This document shows, in pieces, positions 8,632-19,378 of a stretch of 54,478 nucleotides of DNA. The first letter of the stretch is position 1; the number at the start of each line of letters is the position of its first letter. The notes beneath the pieces are model-generated. The model did not search any database. It was given only the letters and a program-made list of their open reading frames with translations, and was not told where the DNA came from. The position numbers and the translations under genes were made by a program. Origin of the DNA: Alphaproteobacteria bacterium. Lineage in GTDB: Bacteria > Pseudomonadota > Alphaproteobacteria > SHWA01. The stretch covers positions 1 to 54,478 of the forward strand of contig SHWA01000006.1 of assembly GCA_009693995.1 (NCBI GenBank), written 5' to 3'.

Positions 8632-8661
8632 TATATGCTACCTAATTATATGCTACCTAAT
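8632..8661. repeat. two tandem copies of a 15-base AT-rich unit
   Basis: The unit TATATGCTACCTAAT occurs twice in immediate succession (8632-8646 and 8647-8661), preceded by a partial copy GCTACC at 8626-8631. It sits in decayed sequence between the IS remnant and tRNA-His, just downstream of the tRNA's 3' end. The low GC content contrasts with the surroundings. No function is evident. Confidence 0.85.
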
Positions 8662-8704
8662 TTTGGAATGATGGAATCTGATCGACCGTAACCTATTGAA
8701 AAAT

Positions 8705-8782
8705 TGGGGCGAGTGATGGGTCTCGAACCCACGGCCTCCAGATCCACAGTCTGGCGCTCTAACCACCTGAGCTACACTCGCC
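8705..8782 (-). tRNA. tRNA-His (GTG anticodon)
   Basis: The minus strand folds as a complete tRNA. The acceptor GCGAGTG pairs with CACTCGC, with an extra 5' G opposite a C discriminator, the tRNA-His hallmark (G-1:C73). The D arm is GCTCAGGTGGTTAGAGC. The anticodon stem CAGAC/GTCTG-like encloses a loop with GTG at its centre, and the T arm is GTGGGTTCGAGACCCAT. The 3' CCA is encoded (8705-8707). It is intact. Confidence 0.95.
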
Positions 8783-8845
8783 ATCGGGGTTGGGACCCGT
8801 CTAGATACCAGAACTTTCCAGCCGTCAAGCGGCCTACTGCTCAAC

Positions 8846-10012
8846 TCACGCGGCAAGGCAGGCGCGCACCCGCCGCATCGCCTCGCGAATGTTCTCCAGG
8901 CTGTTGGCGTAGGAGAACCGCAGGTAGCCCTCACCATAGCTGCCGAAGCTCGCGCCCGAGATGGTAGCGACACCGGCCTCGTTCAACAGCTTGTCCTGAA
9001 TCGCCGCCGAGGAGAGTCCCGTCCCCGTGATATTGGGGAAGGCATAGAACGCACCCCCGGGGCGGATGCAGCGGAAGCCCGGAATCCGGTTGAGCTCCTC
9101 AACGATCAGGCGGCGCCGCTCGTCGAACGACTGTCGCATCGCCTCGACCGAATCCTGCGGCCCCGCGATGGCGGCGATCGCCGCGTACTGGGCGGCAGCG
9201 TTGACGCAGGAGTGGCAGTTGATGGCGAGCCGGGTGGCGTGGGGCACCAGTTCCGCCGGCCAGACTCCGTAACCCAGGCGCCATCCGGTCATGGCGTAGG
9301 TCTTGCTCCAGCCGTCCAACAGGATCAGCCGGTCGCGCAAGGATTCGTACTCGAGCGCCGAGACGTGGGCATGGTTGTCGTAAAGCAGACGCGAGTAGAT
9401 CTCGTCGCTCATCACCGCGACCTCGGGAAACCGCGCGAGCCCCGCCACCAGCTTGTCCATCTCCGCCTTGGCGACCACGCCGCCGGTCGGGTTGGCTGGA
9501 CTGTTCAGGATGATCAGGCGCGTGCGTGGCGTGATCCGCCCCAGCACCTCCTCGGCACGGAAGGAAAAGGCATCCTCCTCGCGCAGCGGGATCGGCACCG
9601 CCAAGGCGCCGGAAAAATTGATCACCGAAGCGTAGATGGGAAATCCGGGGTCGGGATACATGATCTCGGCGCCCGGCTCGCCGAACATCATGATGGCGAA
9701 AAACATGGTCACCTTGCCGCCCGGCACCACCACCACCTGGTCGGGATGGACCTTGGCGCCACGCCGCGTGGCCAGGTCGGCGGCGACCGCCTCGCGCAGC
9801 GGCAGGATGCCGTTCGCCGGGGTATAGCCGTGATGGCCGTCGGCCAGGGCCTTCTGCGCCGCCGCGACCACATGGGGCGGCGACTTGAAGTCGGGCTCGC
9901 CGATGCCGAGGCTGATGATGCTCTTGCCCTGTGCCTCCAACGCCTTGGCACGCGCGAGAACCTCGAACGCGCTCTCGGTGCCAAGCAGGCTCATGCGCTC
10001 TGCCAACTGCAT
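8846..10012 (-). CDS. PLP-dependent aminotransferase, class I/II (aspartate aminotransferase type)
   Basis: This 388-residue fold-type I enzyme has the PLP-binding lysine K237 in LLDGWSKTYAMTGWRLGYG, the cofactor-contacting NSPANPTGGVV near residues 170-179 and the aspartate loop VMSDEIYSRL near 200-209. The C-terminal substrate-carboxylate arginine is expected in YLRFSYANS. The family transaminates aspartate, aromatic or branched amino acids, and exact specificity is not readable. The start at 10012 is preceded by AGGAGAGA; the longer frame to 10045 is not supported. It is divergent from glnB. Confidence 0.88.
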   Translation of the reverse strand: MQLAERMSLLGTESAFEVLARAKALEAQGKSIISLGIGEPDFKSPPHVVAAAQKALADGHHGYTPANGILPLREAVAADLATRRGAKVHPDQVVVVPGGKVTMFFAIMMFGEPGAEIMYPDPGFPIYASVINFSGALAVPIPLREEDAFSFRAEEVLGRITPRTRLIILNSPANPTGGVVAKAEMDKLVAGLARFPEVAVMSDEIYSRLLYDNHAHVSALEYESLRDRLILLDGWSKTYAMTGWRLGYGVWPAELVPHATRLAINCHSCVNAAAQYAAIAAIAGPQDSVEAMRQSFDERRRLIVEELNRIPGFRCIRPGGAFYAFPNITGTGLSSAAIQDKLLNEAGVATISGASFGSYGEGYLRFSYANSLENIREAMRRVRACLAA

Positions 10013-10131
10013 TCCGTCTCTCCTGTCGCCGGGGCCCAGGGGCAAAATCGCGGCGGACTATGCCACCGGGGCATCACGGCGCAAAGTCGCTTGTCTGCAC
10101 AAGATAGCATCGAATCTCGCCCAAAAGTTAG

Positions 10132-10623
<492 letters not shown>

Positions 10624-10664
10624 CCCGCATCTATCCCGACAGTCACCAGCCACAGGAAAACAGC

Positions 10665-12083
10665 ATGTCCCGCGATACCGAAGTCAAGAATGTGCTGCAG
10701 ATGATCAAGGAGAAGGAGATCGAGTACGTCGATTTCCGCTTCACCGATCCGCGCGGCAAGTGGCAGCACGTGGCCCAGGCCGTCTGCACCGTGGACGAGG
10801 ACATGTTCACCGACGGCATCATGTTCGATGGCTCCTCGATCGCCGGCTGGAAGGACATCAGCGAGTCCGACATGACGCTGATGCCCGATCCCGTGACGGC
10901 GGTCATGGACCCGTTCGCGGCCCTGTCCTCGCTGATCATCACCTGCGACGTGATCGAGCCGATGACTGGTCAGTCCTACGGCCGCGACCCGCGCTCGCTC
11001 GCCAAGCGCGCCGAGGCCTACCTCGCCTACAGCGGCATCGGCGACAAGGCGTTTTTCGGGCCCGAGCTCGAGTTCTTCGTGTTCGACGACGCCCGCTTCG
11101 ACGTATCCATGAACCATACTTTCTACTCGATCGAGTCCGAGGAAGGCCCCTACGCCGCCGGGCGTCAGTTCCCCGAGGGCAACGTCGGTCACCGCCCGCC
11201 GATCAAGGGCGGCTACTTCCCGGTGCCGCCCGTTGACAGCACCAGCGACCTGCGCGCCGAGATGCTGAAGGTCATGGCCGACATGGGGCTCAGCGTCGAG
11301 AAGCACCACCACGAGGTGGCGCCGGCGCAGCATGAGCTCGGCATCCGCTTCGGCACGCTGGTGAATATGGCGGACGCCGTGCAGATCTATAAGTACGTCG
11401 TGCACAACGTCGCCCATTCCTATGGCAAGACGGCGACCTTCATGCCCAAGCCAGTGTTCGGCGACAACGGCTCGGGCATGCACGTGCACCAGTCGATCTG
11501 GAAGGGCAACAAGCCGCTGTTCGCCGGCAACGGTTATGCCGACCTGTCCCAGAACGCGCTCTACTACATCGGCGGCATCATCAAGCACGCCAAGGCGCTC
11601 AATGCCTTCACCAACCCCGGCACCAACAGCTACAAGCGGCTGATCCCAGGCTTCGAGGCGCCGGTTCTGCTGGCTTATTCGGCGCGCAACCGCTCAGCGT
11701 CCTGCCGCATCCCCTTCACGTCGAGCCCGAAGGGCAAGCGCGTCGAGGTGCGCTTCCCCGATCCCTCCTGCAACCCTTACCTCGCCTTCGCCGCCATGCT
11801 GATGGCCGGGCTCGACGGGATCGAAAACAAGATTCACCCCGGCGACCCCATGGACAAGAACCTCTACGACCTGCCGCCGGAGGAGCTGAAGGAAGTGCCG
11901 ACCGTCTGCGGCTCGCTGCGCGAGGCGTTGGCCGCGCTCGCGGCCGACAATGCCTTCCTGAAGAAGGGCGACGTGTTCAGCGACGACTTGATCGAGGGCT
12001 ACACGGCGCTCAAGTGGGAGGAGATCTACCGCTTCGAGCACACGCCGCATCCGGTCGAGTTCCAGATGTACTACAGCGTCTGA
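10665..12083 (+). CDS. glnA: type I glutamine synthetase
   Basis: This 472-residue enzyme makes glutamine from glutamate, ammonia and ATP. It has the beta-grasp start ([18 protein letters not shown]), the metal-binding [11 protein letters not shown] and [17 protein letters not shown] segments, the ATP-site [10 protein letters not shown] and the late motif [13 protein letters not shown]. Tyrosine 401 in [11 protein letters not shown] is the adenylylation site of GSI-beta enzymes, so activity is probably tuned by GlnE under PII control. The ribosome-binding site AGGAAAACAGC precedes the ATG. It is cotranscribed with glnB. Confidence 0.98.
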   Translation: MSRDTEVKNVLQMIKEKEIEYVDFRFTDPRGKWQHVAQAVCTVDEDMFTDGIMFDGSSIAGWKDISESDMTLMPDPVTAVMDPFAALSSLIITCDVIEPMTGQSYGRDPRSLAKRAEAYLAYSGIGDKAFFGPELEFFVFDDARFDVSMNHTFYSIESEEGPYAAGRQFPEGNVGHRPPIKGGYFPVPPVDSTSDLRAEMLKVMADMGLSVEKHHHEVAPAQHELGIRFGTLVNMADAVQIYKYVVHNVAHSYGKTATFMPKPVFGDNGSGMHVHQSIWKGNKPLFAGNGYADLSQNALYYIGGIIKHAKALNAFTNPGTNSYKRLIPGFEAPVLLAYSARNRSASCRIPFTSSPKGKRVEVRFPDPSCNPYLAFAAMLMAGLDGIENKIHPGDPMDKNLYDLPPEELKEVPTVCGSLREALAALAADNAFLKKGDVFSDDLIEGYTALKWEEIYRFEHTPHPVEFQMYYSV

Positions 12084-12094
12084 GGCTTACCCTC

Positions 12095-12127
12095 GCACTG
12101 CAACCGCACTGCAACCGCACTGCAACG
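12095..12127. repeat. three tandem copies of an 11-base unit after glnA
   Basis: The unit CGCACTGCAAC is repeated three times (boundaries within a few bases) in the 142-base gap between glnA and the thioesterase gene. The array is enclosed by an imperfect inverted repeat (CCCTCGC / GCGTGAGGG), so the transcript could fold into a hairpin with the repeats in its loop. There is no T-run, so it is not a classical terminator. Confidence 0.7.
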
Positions 12128-12225
12128 GGCACAGCGTGAGGGCAAGTTACTTTCCCGGTTTGACCTCGCCCTGAGCCGGTCGCAGGGGGAGGGCAAATCC
12201 GCACTCGGGGCTATTCGGCAGCCGG

Positions 12226-12633
12226 TCAATCCACCGGTCGCGGGTGCCGGTCCTCGCCGAGGGCGACGTAGGTGAAGGTCGCCTCGGTCACCTTGACCGT
12301 CTCGCCTGCCCGGGCGCGGCGCGCAAAGGCCTCCACCTGGACCGTGATCGAGGTGCGCCCCACCCGTTCGATCACGGCGTAGCAGCTCACCATGTCACCG
12401 ACATAGATCGGCTTGTGAAACGTCATCGCCGCCACGGCGACGGTGGCGACCCGGCCCTTTGCCCGCTCGGTCGCAATCGATGCCCCGGCGATGTCCATCT
12501 GGGCCATGATCCAGCCGCCGAAGATGTCGCCGCTGGGATTGGTGTCGGCCGGCATGGCGAGCGTGCGGATGGCAGGCTCGATGCCGGGCGGTGGCGTGTC
12601 AGCGGTGCTGCAACCGGAGGCCGTAGCGGCCAT
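12226..12633 (-). CDS. acyl-CoA thioesterase, hotdog fold (YciA-like)
   Basis: This 135-residue protein has the YciA/BACH hotdog signature, RTLAMPADTNPSGDIFGGWI then MAQMDIAGASIA, which carries the catalytic Asp/Asn region, followed by the conserved strand MTFHKPIYVGDMVSCYA. Relatives hydrolyse a broad range of acyl-CoAs to free CoA. The first 20 residues are a poorly conserved extension, so the true start may lie at a later codon. It is divergent from parE with about 100 bases between starts. Confidence 0.88.
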   Translation of the reverse strand: MAATASGCSTADTPPPGIEPAIRTLAMPADTNPSGDIFGGWIMAQMDIAGASIATERAKGRVATVAVAAMTFHKPIYVGDMVSCYAVIERVGRTSITVQVEAFARRARAGETVKVTEATFTYVALGEDRHPRPVD

Positions 12634-12737
12634 CGGGATTCCCTTCTGGACCGATTATCCGCCACAAGATATAGCGTTTGTCGGGATCGGCGCCACTGGA
12701 TAGGCTTTCGGCGCCCCCGTGGGTTGAGCGACCGACC

Positions 12738-14711
12738 ATGCCCGACGACAACGATCTATTCCGGGTTGCCTCGCAGACCGGCGCCGACTACACGGCCAAG
12801 GACATCGAGGTGCTCGAAGGCCTGGAGCCGGTCCGCCGGCGCCCCGGCATGTACATCGGCGGTACCGATGAGGCTTCGCTCCACCACCTGGTGGCGGAAC
12901 TCCTGGATAACGCCATGGACGAGGCGGTTGCCGGCCACGCCAGCCACATCGACCTGGTGATCGCTCCCGACAACGAGGTGACGGTGCGCGACAACGGCCG
13001 TGGCATCCCGGTCGATGCCCACCCGAAGCACAAGAAGAAGTCGGCGTTGGAAGTGATCCTGACCACGCTGCATTCGGGCGGCAAGTTCGGCGGCAGCGCC
13101 TACAAGACCTCGGGCGGCCTGCACGGAGTCGGCCTGTCGGTGGTGAACGCCCTGGCCGAGACCCTGACGGTCGAGGTCGCGCGCGACCGCCGCCTGTGGA
13201 CCCAGAGCTACCGGCGGGGCGAGCCGACGGGTGCGCTGAAAGACTCCGGCCCGGTGCAGAATCGGCGTGGCACGGCGATCACCTTCCGCCCCGACACCTC
13301 GATCTTCGGCACCGCGAAGTTCCGGCCTGAGCAGCTCTACCGCATGGCGCGCGCCAAGGCCTATCTCTTTCGCGGCGTCGAAATCCGCTGGCGCGCCGAC
13401 GCGCGCGCGCTGCCCAAGGACGGCTCGGTGCCGGCGGAGGAAACCTTCCACTTTCCCGGTGGCCTCGCCGATTTCCTCGCTTCCATCATTGCCGATCGCG
13501 GCCAGCCGGCCCTGCGCGCCTTCACCGGCGCCGCCGCCTTCCCTGGCGGCGCGGGCCATGCGGAATGGGCCATCGCCTGGCCGGAGGACGACGAGCCCTA
13601 CCAGAGCACCTACTGCAACACCATCCCGACGCCCCAGGGCGGCACCCATGAGCAGGGGCTCAGGAGTGCCATCCTCAAGGGGCTCAAGGCCTATGGCGAG
13701 CGCGCCGGCAACCGCCGCTCCCAGCAAGTCACCGCGGAGGACGCCTTGGGTGGCGCCGTCGCGCTGCTGTCGGTCTTCCTGCGCGACCCCCAGTTCCAGG
13801 GCCAGACCAAGGAGCGCCTGTCGACTCCCGAGGCGACGCGCCTGGTCGAGGCCACTCTCAAGGACCATTTCGACCACTGGCTGAGCGGCGACCCTGAGGC
13901 GGCGACCGCGCTCTTGACCCGCATCATCGAGCGCGCCGAGGAGCGCCTGCGCGCCAGGCAGTCGAAGGAAGTGGCGCGCCGCAGCGCAACGCGCCGCCTG
14001 CGCCTGCCGGGCAAGCTGGCGGACTGCGCGCGGCAGGAGGCGGCCGGCACCGAGATCTTCATCGTCGAGGGTGATTCGGCGGGCGGGTCCGCCAAGCAGG
14101 CGCGCGACCGCGAGACCCAGGCGGTCCTGCCCTTGCGCGGCAAGATCCTGAATGTCGCCAGCGCCACCCTGGACAAGCTGCGCGCCAACAAGGAACTGGG
14201 CGACCTGGTGACCGCCTTGGGGTGTGGGCTGCGCGACCGGTTCCGCGCCGCTGATCTGCGCTATGAGCGCGTCATCATCATGACCGACGCCGACGTCGAC
14301 GGTGCGCACATCGCCACGCTCCTGCTCACCTTCTTCTATCAGGAGATGCGCGGGCTGATCGACGCCGGGCACCTGTATCTGGCGCTGCCGCCGCTCTACC
14401 GCATGAGCCATGGCGCAACCGTCGTCTTTGCCCGCGACGATCAACACCGCGAGGAGCTGATGCGCACCACGTTCAAGGGCAAGAGCGCGGTCGATCTCAG
14501 CCGCTTCAAGGGCCTCGGCGAAATGCCGGCGGCCCAGCTCAGGCAGACCACCATGCACCCGGCGACCCGCGCCCTGCTCCGGATCGAGATTGCTCCCGAC
14601 GCCCGCGAGGCGACCGCCACCCGGGTCGAGCATCTGATGGGTCGCAACCCGGAACTCCGCTTCGCCTTCATCCAGAAAAACGCCGACCTGATCGAGACCC
14701 TCGACGTCTGA
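12738..14711 (+). CDS. parE: DNA topoisomerase IV subunit B
   Basis: This 657-residue type IIA topoisomerase ATPase subunit has the GHKL ATP site (VRRRPGMYIGGTDEASLHHL, with LLDNAMDEA supplying the Mg-binding Asn). It also has the transducer domain and a TOPRIM domain with the acidic residues in EIFIVEGDSAGGSAKQARD and VIIMTDADVDGAHIATLLL. The length and the lack of a long insertion fit ParE, not GyrB. It pairs with ParC, not in this window, to decatenate daughter chromosomes. The ATG at 12738 gives a standard ParE N-terminus; the open frame extends upstream without support. Confidence 0.95.
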   Translation: MPDDNDLFRVASQTGADYTAKDIEVLEGLEPVRRRPGMYIGGTDEASLHHLVAELLDNAMDEAVAGHASHIDLVIAPDNEVTVRDNGRGIPVDAHPKHKKKSALEVILTTLHSGGKFGGSAYKTSGGLHGVGLSVVNALAETLTVEVARDRRLWTQSYRRGEPTGALKDSGPVQNRRGTAITFRPDTSIFGTAKFRPEQLYRMARAKAYLFRGVEIRWRADARALPKDGSVPAEETFHFPGGLADFLASIIADRGQPALRAFTGAAAFPGGAGHAEWAIAWPEDDEPYQSTYCNTIPTPQGGTHEQGLRSAILKGLKAYGERAGNRRSQQVTAEDALGGAVALLSVFLRDPQFQGQTKERLSTPEATRLVEATLKDHFDHWLSGDPEAATALLTRIIERAEERLRARQSKEVARRSATRRLRLPGKLADCARQEAAGTEIFIVEGDSAGGSAKQARDRETQAVLPLRGKILNVASATLDKLRANKELGDLVTALGCGLRDRFRAADLRYERVIIMTDADVDGAHIATLLLTFFYQEMRGLIDAGHLYLALPPLYRMSHGATVVFARDDQHREELMRTTFKGKSAVDLSRFKGLGEMPAAQLRQTTMHPATRALLRIEIAPDAREATATRVEHLMGRNPELRFAFIQKNADLIETLDV

Positions 14712-14779
14712 ACCCCGTGCAGCGGCGCCCGACCTCGGGTTAAATGGCGCCAGGCGCATCCGGCATTAGGGAGGGGGTC

Positions 14780-16246
14780 ATGGCAGTCGAGACGTTGAGC
14801 TACGACGTGGTCGTGGTGGGACACGGGATCGCCGGCCTGGCCGCCGCGGTCTCCGCCATGCAGCAGGGCGCCCGGGTCGCCGTCCTGGAGCGCGCGCCGG
14901 CGGAGGAGAGCGGCGGCTGCACGCGCTACACCGAAGCGTTCCTGCGGCTCAAGAACGAAGACGAATTGACCGACGACTTCGAGAGCCTTCTCGCCGAGGT
15001 CGGCGCTGCCAACCCCGATCCCGACCTGGTGCACACCACCACCCGGCCCTCCAGCGAGTGGCCCGGAATCGTGCGCACTCTGAACGCCACCGACCCCGAG
15101 TTCATCGCCACCTTCGCCCGCGAGACGATCCCGACCATCAAGTGGCTGAAGACCTTCGGCATCCGTTTCATCCCGGCCTACCTCGCGCACATCACCTGCC
15201 GCGAGAACCCGCCGCTGCTGGCGCCGAGCGGCGGCGGCCACGCCCTGATCGAGGCGCTGCTTGCCGCCGGGCGCGCCGGTGGAGTCGAGATCTTCTATGA
15301 GACCACCGCCCGCGCCCTGATTCAGGACGACGCCGGGGCCGTAGTCGGCGTGCAGGCGGTTGGCCGGCGCAACCGCCGGAGCGACGTTCGCGGCCGCGCC
15401 GTGATCCTGGCGAGCGGCGGTTTCGAGGGCAGCATCGAGATGCTGCATCGTTACCTGGGCCCAAGCGCGGTCAACATCCGCCCAGTGGCCCGTGGCGGCC
15501 ACTACAACCGGGGCGAGGGCATCCGCATGGCGCTCGCCATCGGCGCGGCGCCGGCGGGCGACTTCGGTTCCTACCACGCCAACCCGGTCGATCCGCGCTC
15601 CGGCCGGCCGGAGGCCAAGGTGTTCCTGTTTCCCTACGGCATCCTGGTCAACAAGCTCGGCAGGCGCTTCGCCGACGAAGGCCCCGGCGCCGACCACCGC
15701 ATCTATGACGGCATCTGCCACCGCATCCAGGAACAACCCGACGGCACCGCCTTCGCGATCCTGGACGCGCGCATCAACGACATCCCCGAGTACGGCCGCG
15801 CCGTGTTCACCGACAAGCCGCCGGTCATGGCCGGCAGCCTGGCCGACCTGGCCGGCAAGCTGGGCCTGCCGGCCGATGCCTTGAAGGCGACGGTCGCCGC
15901 CTACAACGCCGCCTGCCGGCCGGGAACGTTCAGCGCCACACGCACCGACGGGCTCGCCACCGTCGGAATCGACCCGCCCAAGTCGAACTGGGCGCGCCCC
16001 CTCGACCGCGCACCCTTCATGGCCTACCCGCTGATCTCGGCGGCGATCATCACCCTGGGCGGCCTCAAGACCAACGCCCGCGCCCAGGTGCTGAACGCCG
16101 ACGGCGAGGTGATCCCGGGTCTCTATGCCGCCGGCGCGCTGATGGGGATCTATTACCGGCAGTATGCCGCCGCCACCTCGGTCCTGCGCGGTGCCACGTT
16201 CGGCAGGATCGCCGGCGCCGACGCGGCACGCCACCAGGCGCCCTGA
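14780..16246 (+). CDS. FAD-dependent oxidoreductase, fumarate reductase/tricarballylate dehydrogenase type
   Basis: This 488-residue flavoprotein begins with the dinucleotide-binding motif YDVVVVGHGIAGLAAAVSA and continues with SGGCTRYTEAFLRL, which shapes the FAD site. It ends with GLYAAGALMGIYYRQYAAAT and a final helix typical of the FAD_binding_2 family. The capping domain lies around residues 240-340. The closest named relatives I recognise are TcuA-like tricarballylate dehydrogenases, but there is no partner TcuB, so the substrate is open. The ATG at 14780 follows a strong AGGGAGGGGG ribosome-binding site. It starts 68 bases after parE on the same strand. Confidence 0.82.
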   Translation: MAVETLSYDVVVVGHGIAGLAAAVSAMQQGARVAVLERAPAEESGGCTRYTEAFLRLKNEDELTDDFESLLAEVGAANPDPDLVHTTTRPSSEWPGIVRTLNATDPEFIATFARETIPTIKWLKTFGIRFIPAYLAHITCRENPPLLAPSGGGHALIEALLAAGRAGGVEIFYETTARALIQDDAGAVVGVQAVGRRNRRSDVRGRAVILASGGFEGSIEMLHRYLGPSAVNIRPVARGGHYNRGEGIRMALAIGAAPAGDFGSYHANPVDPRSGRPEAKVFLFPYGILVNKLGRRFADEGPGADHRIYDGICHRIQEQPDGTAFAILDARINDIPEYGRAVFTDKPPVMAGSLADLAGKLGLPADALKATVAAYNAACRPGTFSATRTDGLATVGIDPPKSNWARPLDRAPFMAYPLISAAIITLGGLKTNARAQVLNADGEVIPGLYAAGALMGIYYRQYAAATSVLRGATFGRIAGADAARHQAP

Positions 16247-16303
16247 TCCCCAGGGCGACGCCTGGACCCTTGCGGGGCCGGCGGCGCCTCCCAAATATCC
16301 AGG

Positions 16304-16927
16304 ATGGATCAGTGGCGTGTTACGCCGGATCGCCTCGGAAAAGCTGCCGCCGCCACGGTTGCCATTGTGCTTGGCGGCTGTGCCGGCGCCACGGTGATCG
16401 ATCACGTCTACTACTATCCGTCCTACGACCGCGGGCTGGCGGAGTACGTGCTGCAGGACCGCGACGTGGCGACCGAGATTCTTGGCCCCAAGCCGGGGCC
16501 GTCCCCAGCCTGGACCAACGCGCTTCTCGGCGCCATGAACCGTAGCGGCGCCTGGGGCATCAAGACCAACTTCACGCTGACGCCGAAGAACGCGCGCGCC
16601 AACTACCGCGTCGTGATGCTGATCGATCCCGAACGGCTGACCACCGGGGATGCGCTCTGCTCGGCGCGTGCGGTGACGGCGCCACCCGAAGGCTCCGCGC
16701 CAGGTCTGCGGCTGTACGCGGCCTTGTGCTACCGGGAGGATGCGCTGGCCGAAGCTTCAGGCGCCTCGGCCGCGGTACTGACCCCCGGCGATCCGGCATT
16801 CCTGGCACTGGTCAACCAAATGATGATCGCGGTCTTTCCACCCCCATCGCGGTTCCCCGACTGTCTCCCGGTGCAGCGGATGATTTGCTTCGATGGGGAT
16901 GGGGAGAGTGGCGTTCATATGGGCTGA
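16304..16927 (+). CDS. hypothetical lipoprotein
   Basis: This 207-residue protein has an N-terminal hydrophobic stretch ending in a lipobox (IVLGGCAGA, lipidated Cys near residue 26), so it is probably anchored in a membrane facing the periplasm. The mature part (residues 30-200) has several cysteines (SARAV, LCYRED, DCLPVQRMICFD) that could form disulfides. I do not recognise a named domain. It follows the FAD oxidoreductase by 57 bases on the same strand but nothing ties their roles together. It converges on the isochorismatase-like gene with one base between stops. Confidence 0.7.
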   Translation: MDQWRVTPDRLGKAAAATVAIVLGGCAGATVIDHVYYYPSYDRGLAEYVLQDRDVATEILGPKPGPSPAWTNALLGAMNRSGAWGIKTNFTLTPKNARANYRVVMLIDPERLTTGDALCSARAVTAPPEGSAPGLRLYAALCYREDALAEASGASAAVLTPGDPAFLALVNQMMIAVFPPPSRFPDCLPVQRMICFDGDGESGVHMG

Positions 16928-16928
16928 A

Positions 16929-17471
16929 TCAGCGTACCAGTCGGCTCAGGTCCTTGAAGGCCGGTGTGCCCGCCCGGTCCAGCCATTCGAACAGGACCAT
17001 TTCCGCGGTCACCATGTCGGCCCCGTTGCGCGTCAGCCGCGCGACGGCAACCGCCTTCGATTCCGGCTTGCGCGAGGCAGTGGCGTCATCGACCACGAAC
17101 GGGCGCAGACCCAGATCGACTAGGTCGAGCGCGGTCTGCATGACGCAGACATGGGTTTCGATCCCGGCGATCACCACTTGCGGCCGCCCCTGGCCGAGAA
17201 GTTGCCGGCGGATGTCCTCGTCGGCGACGCAGGAGAAGTGCAGCTTGGGCATGGCGCCGGCATTCGGCATCAGCGCCTTGAGCCGCGGCACGGTCGGCCC
17301 GAGACCCTGCGGATATTGTTCGGTTACCAGGATCGGCACGGCGAGGCGCCGCGCCGCTTCCATCAGCAGCACGCACCGCTCCACCACCCGCTCGCCCTCG
17401 TGCATGGCAGGCAGCAGCTTCTCCTGGACATCGACGATCATCAGACAGGCGGTGTCGGCGCGGAGGCGCAT
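16929..17471 (-). CDS. isochorismatase-family cysteine hydrolase
   Basis: This 180-residue protein has the full catalytic triad of the family: D14 in MIVDVQEKLL, K76 in MPKLHFSC and C109 in GIETHVCV. The length and the cis-peptide region IAGIETHV fit the YcaC/nicotinamidase-related branch. Members hydrolyse amides or vinyl ethers such as isochorismate, nicotinamide or biuret, and specificity cannot be read here. The ATG at 17471 follows GGGAG at a suitable distance; a longer frame to 17522 would overlap the promoter region of the helicase gene. Confidence 0.88.
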   Translation of the reverse strand: MRLRADTACLMIVDVQEKLLPAMHEGERVVERCVLLMEAARRLAVPILVTEQYPQGLGPTVPRLKALMPNAGAMPKLHFSCVADEDIRRQLLGQGRPQVVIAGIETHVCVMQTALDLVDLGLRPFVVDDATASRKPESKAVAVARLTRNGADMVTAEMVLFEWLDRAGTPAFKDLSRLVR

Positions 17472-17531
17472 GGGGGCACTCCCAGGGTCGCCCCAGGCTA
17501 GCCGACCCGACACGGGCTGCAAGGGGGGTGA

Positions 17532-17560
17532 TTGACAGACGGGGGTTGAACCCCTATATC
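17532..17560 (+). promoter_or_regulatory. near-consensus housekeeping promoter with palindromic spacer
   Basis: A -35 box TTGACA (17532-17537) and a -10 box TATATC (17555-17560) are separated by exactly 17 bases. The spacer contains GGGGTTGAACCCC, an inverted repeat with a one-base centre, in the position of a repressor operator. It would drive the DEAD-box helicase, giving a leader of about 100 bases that includes the inverted repeat TCGGCTC/GAGCCGA. Confidence 0.7.
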
Positions 17561-17666
17561 CAATTCAAGTTCTCAAGAGCAGCCACCAAATCTATGATTT
17601 CTGTGACAGTTCGGCTCCCGTCCACAGGCTGTTCCCGAGCCGACCTCACACAACATAAGCGAGCGA

Positions 17667-19106
<1,440 letters not shown>

Positions 19107-19122
19107 CGCGAGAAATCTGCCC

Positions 19123-19365
19123 ATGCAGACGATCTTCGTGATGGTCAAATGCGCTTTGGGCAAGGCCTACCGGGTAGCGGATTCCGCGGTTCAGAACGTC
19201 GAGCAGGTGTCGGAGGTCCACTCCACCTCCGGCCAGTACGACCTGCTGATGAAGTGCTATCTCGCCGACGGCGTCGACATCGGCCACTTCGTCACCGAGA
19301 AGATCCAGACCCTGCCTGACGTGAAGGACACCTTCACCCTGATCGCGTTCAAGGCCTTCACCTGA
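19123..19365 (+). CDS. stand-alone RAM (Lrp/AsnC ligand-binding) domain protein
   Basis: These 80 residues consist only of the alpha-beta RAM/ACT-like domain that forms the C-terminal half of Lrp/AsnC regulators: MQTIFVMVKCALGKAYRVAD, then VHSTSGQYDLLMKCYLA, ending TLIAFKAFT. There is no helix-turn-helix. Small proteins of this type occur widely in alphaproteobacteria and may oligomerise and bind amino acids without contacting DNA. It starts 16 bases after the helicase and ends 13 bases before the amidotransferase, so all three may be cotranscribed. Confidence 0.85.
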   Translation: MQTIFVMVKCALGKAYRVADSAVQNVEQVSEVHSTSGQYDLLMKCYLADGVDIGHFVTEKIQTLPDVKDTFTLIAFKAFT

Positions 19366-19378
19366 CGCGGCCGGCGGC

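Noticed and set aside
12756..14759. 667-codon minus-strand frame through parE
   Set aside because: It mirrors parE codon positions. ParE motifs are complete on the plus strand.
14780..16246. Firm naming as tricarballylate dehydrogenase TcuA
   Set aside because: No TcuB or tricarballylate transporter is next to it and the substrate residues cannot be confirmed by eye.
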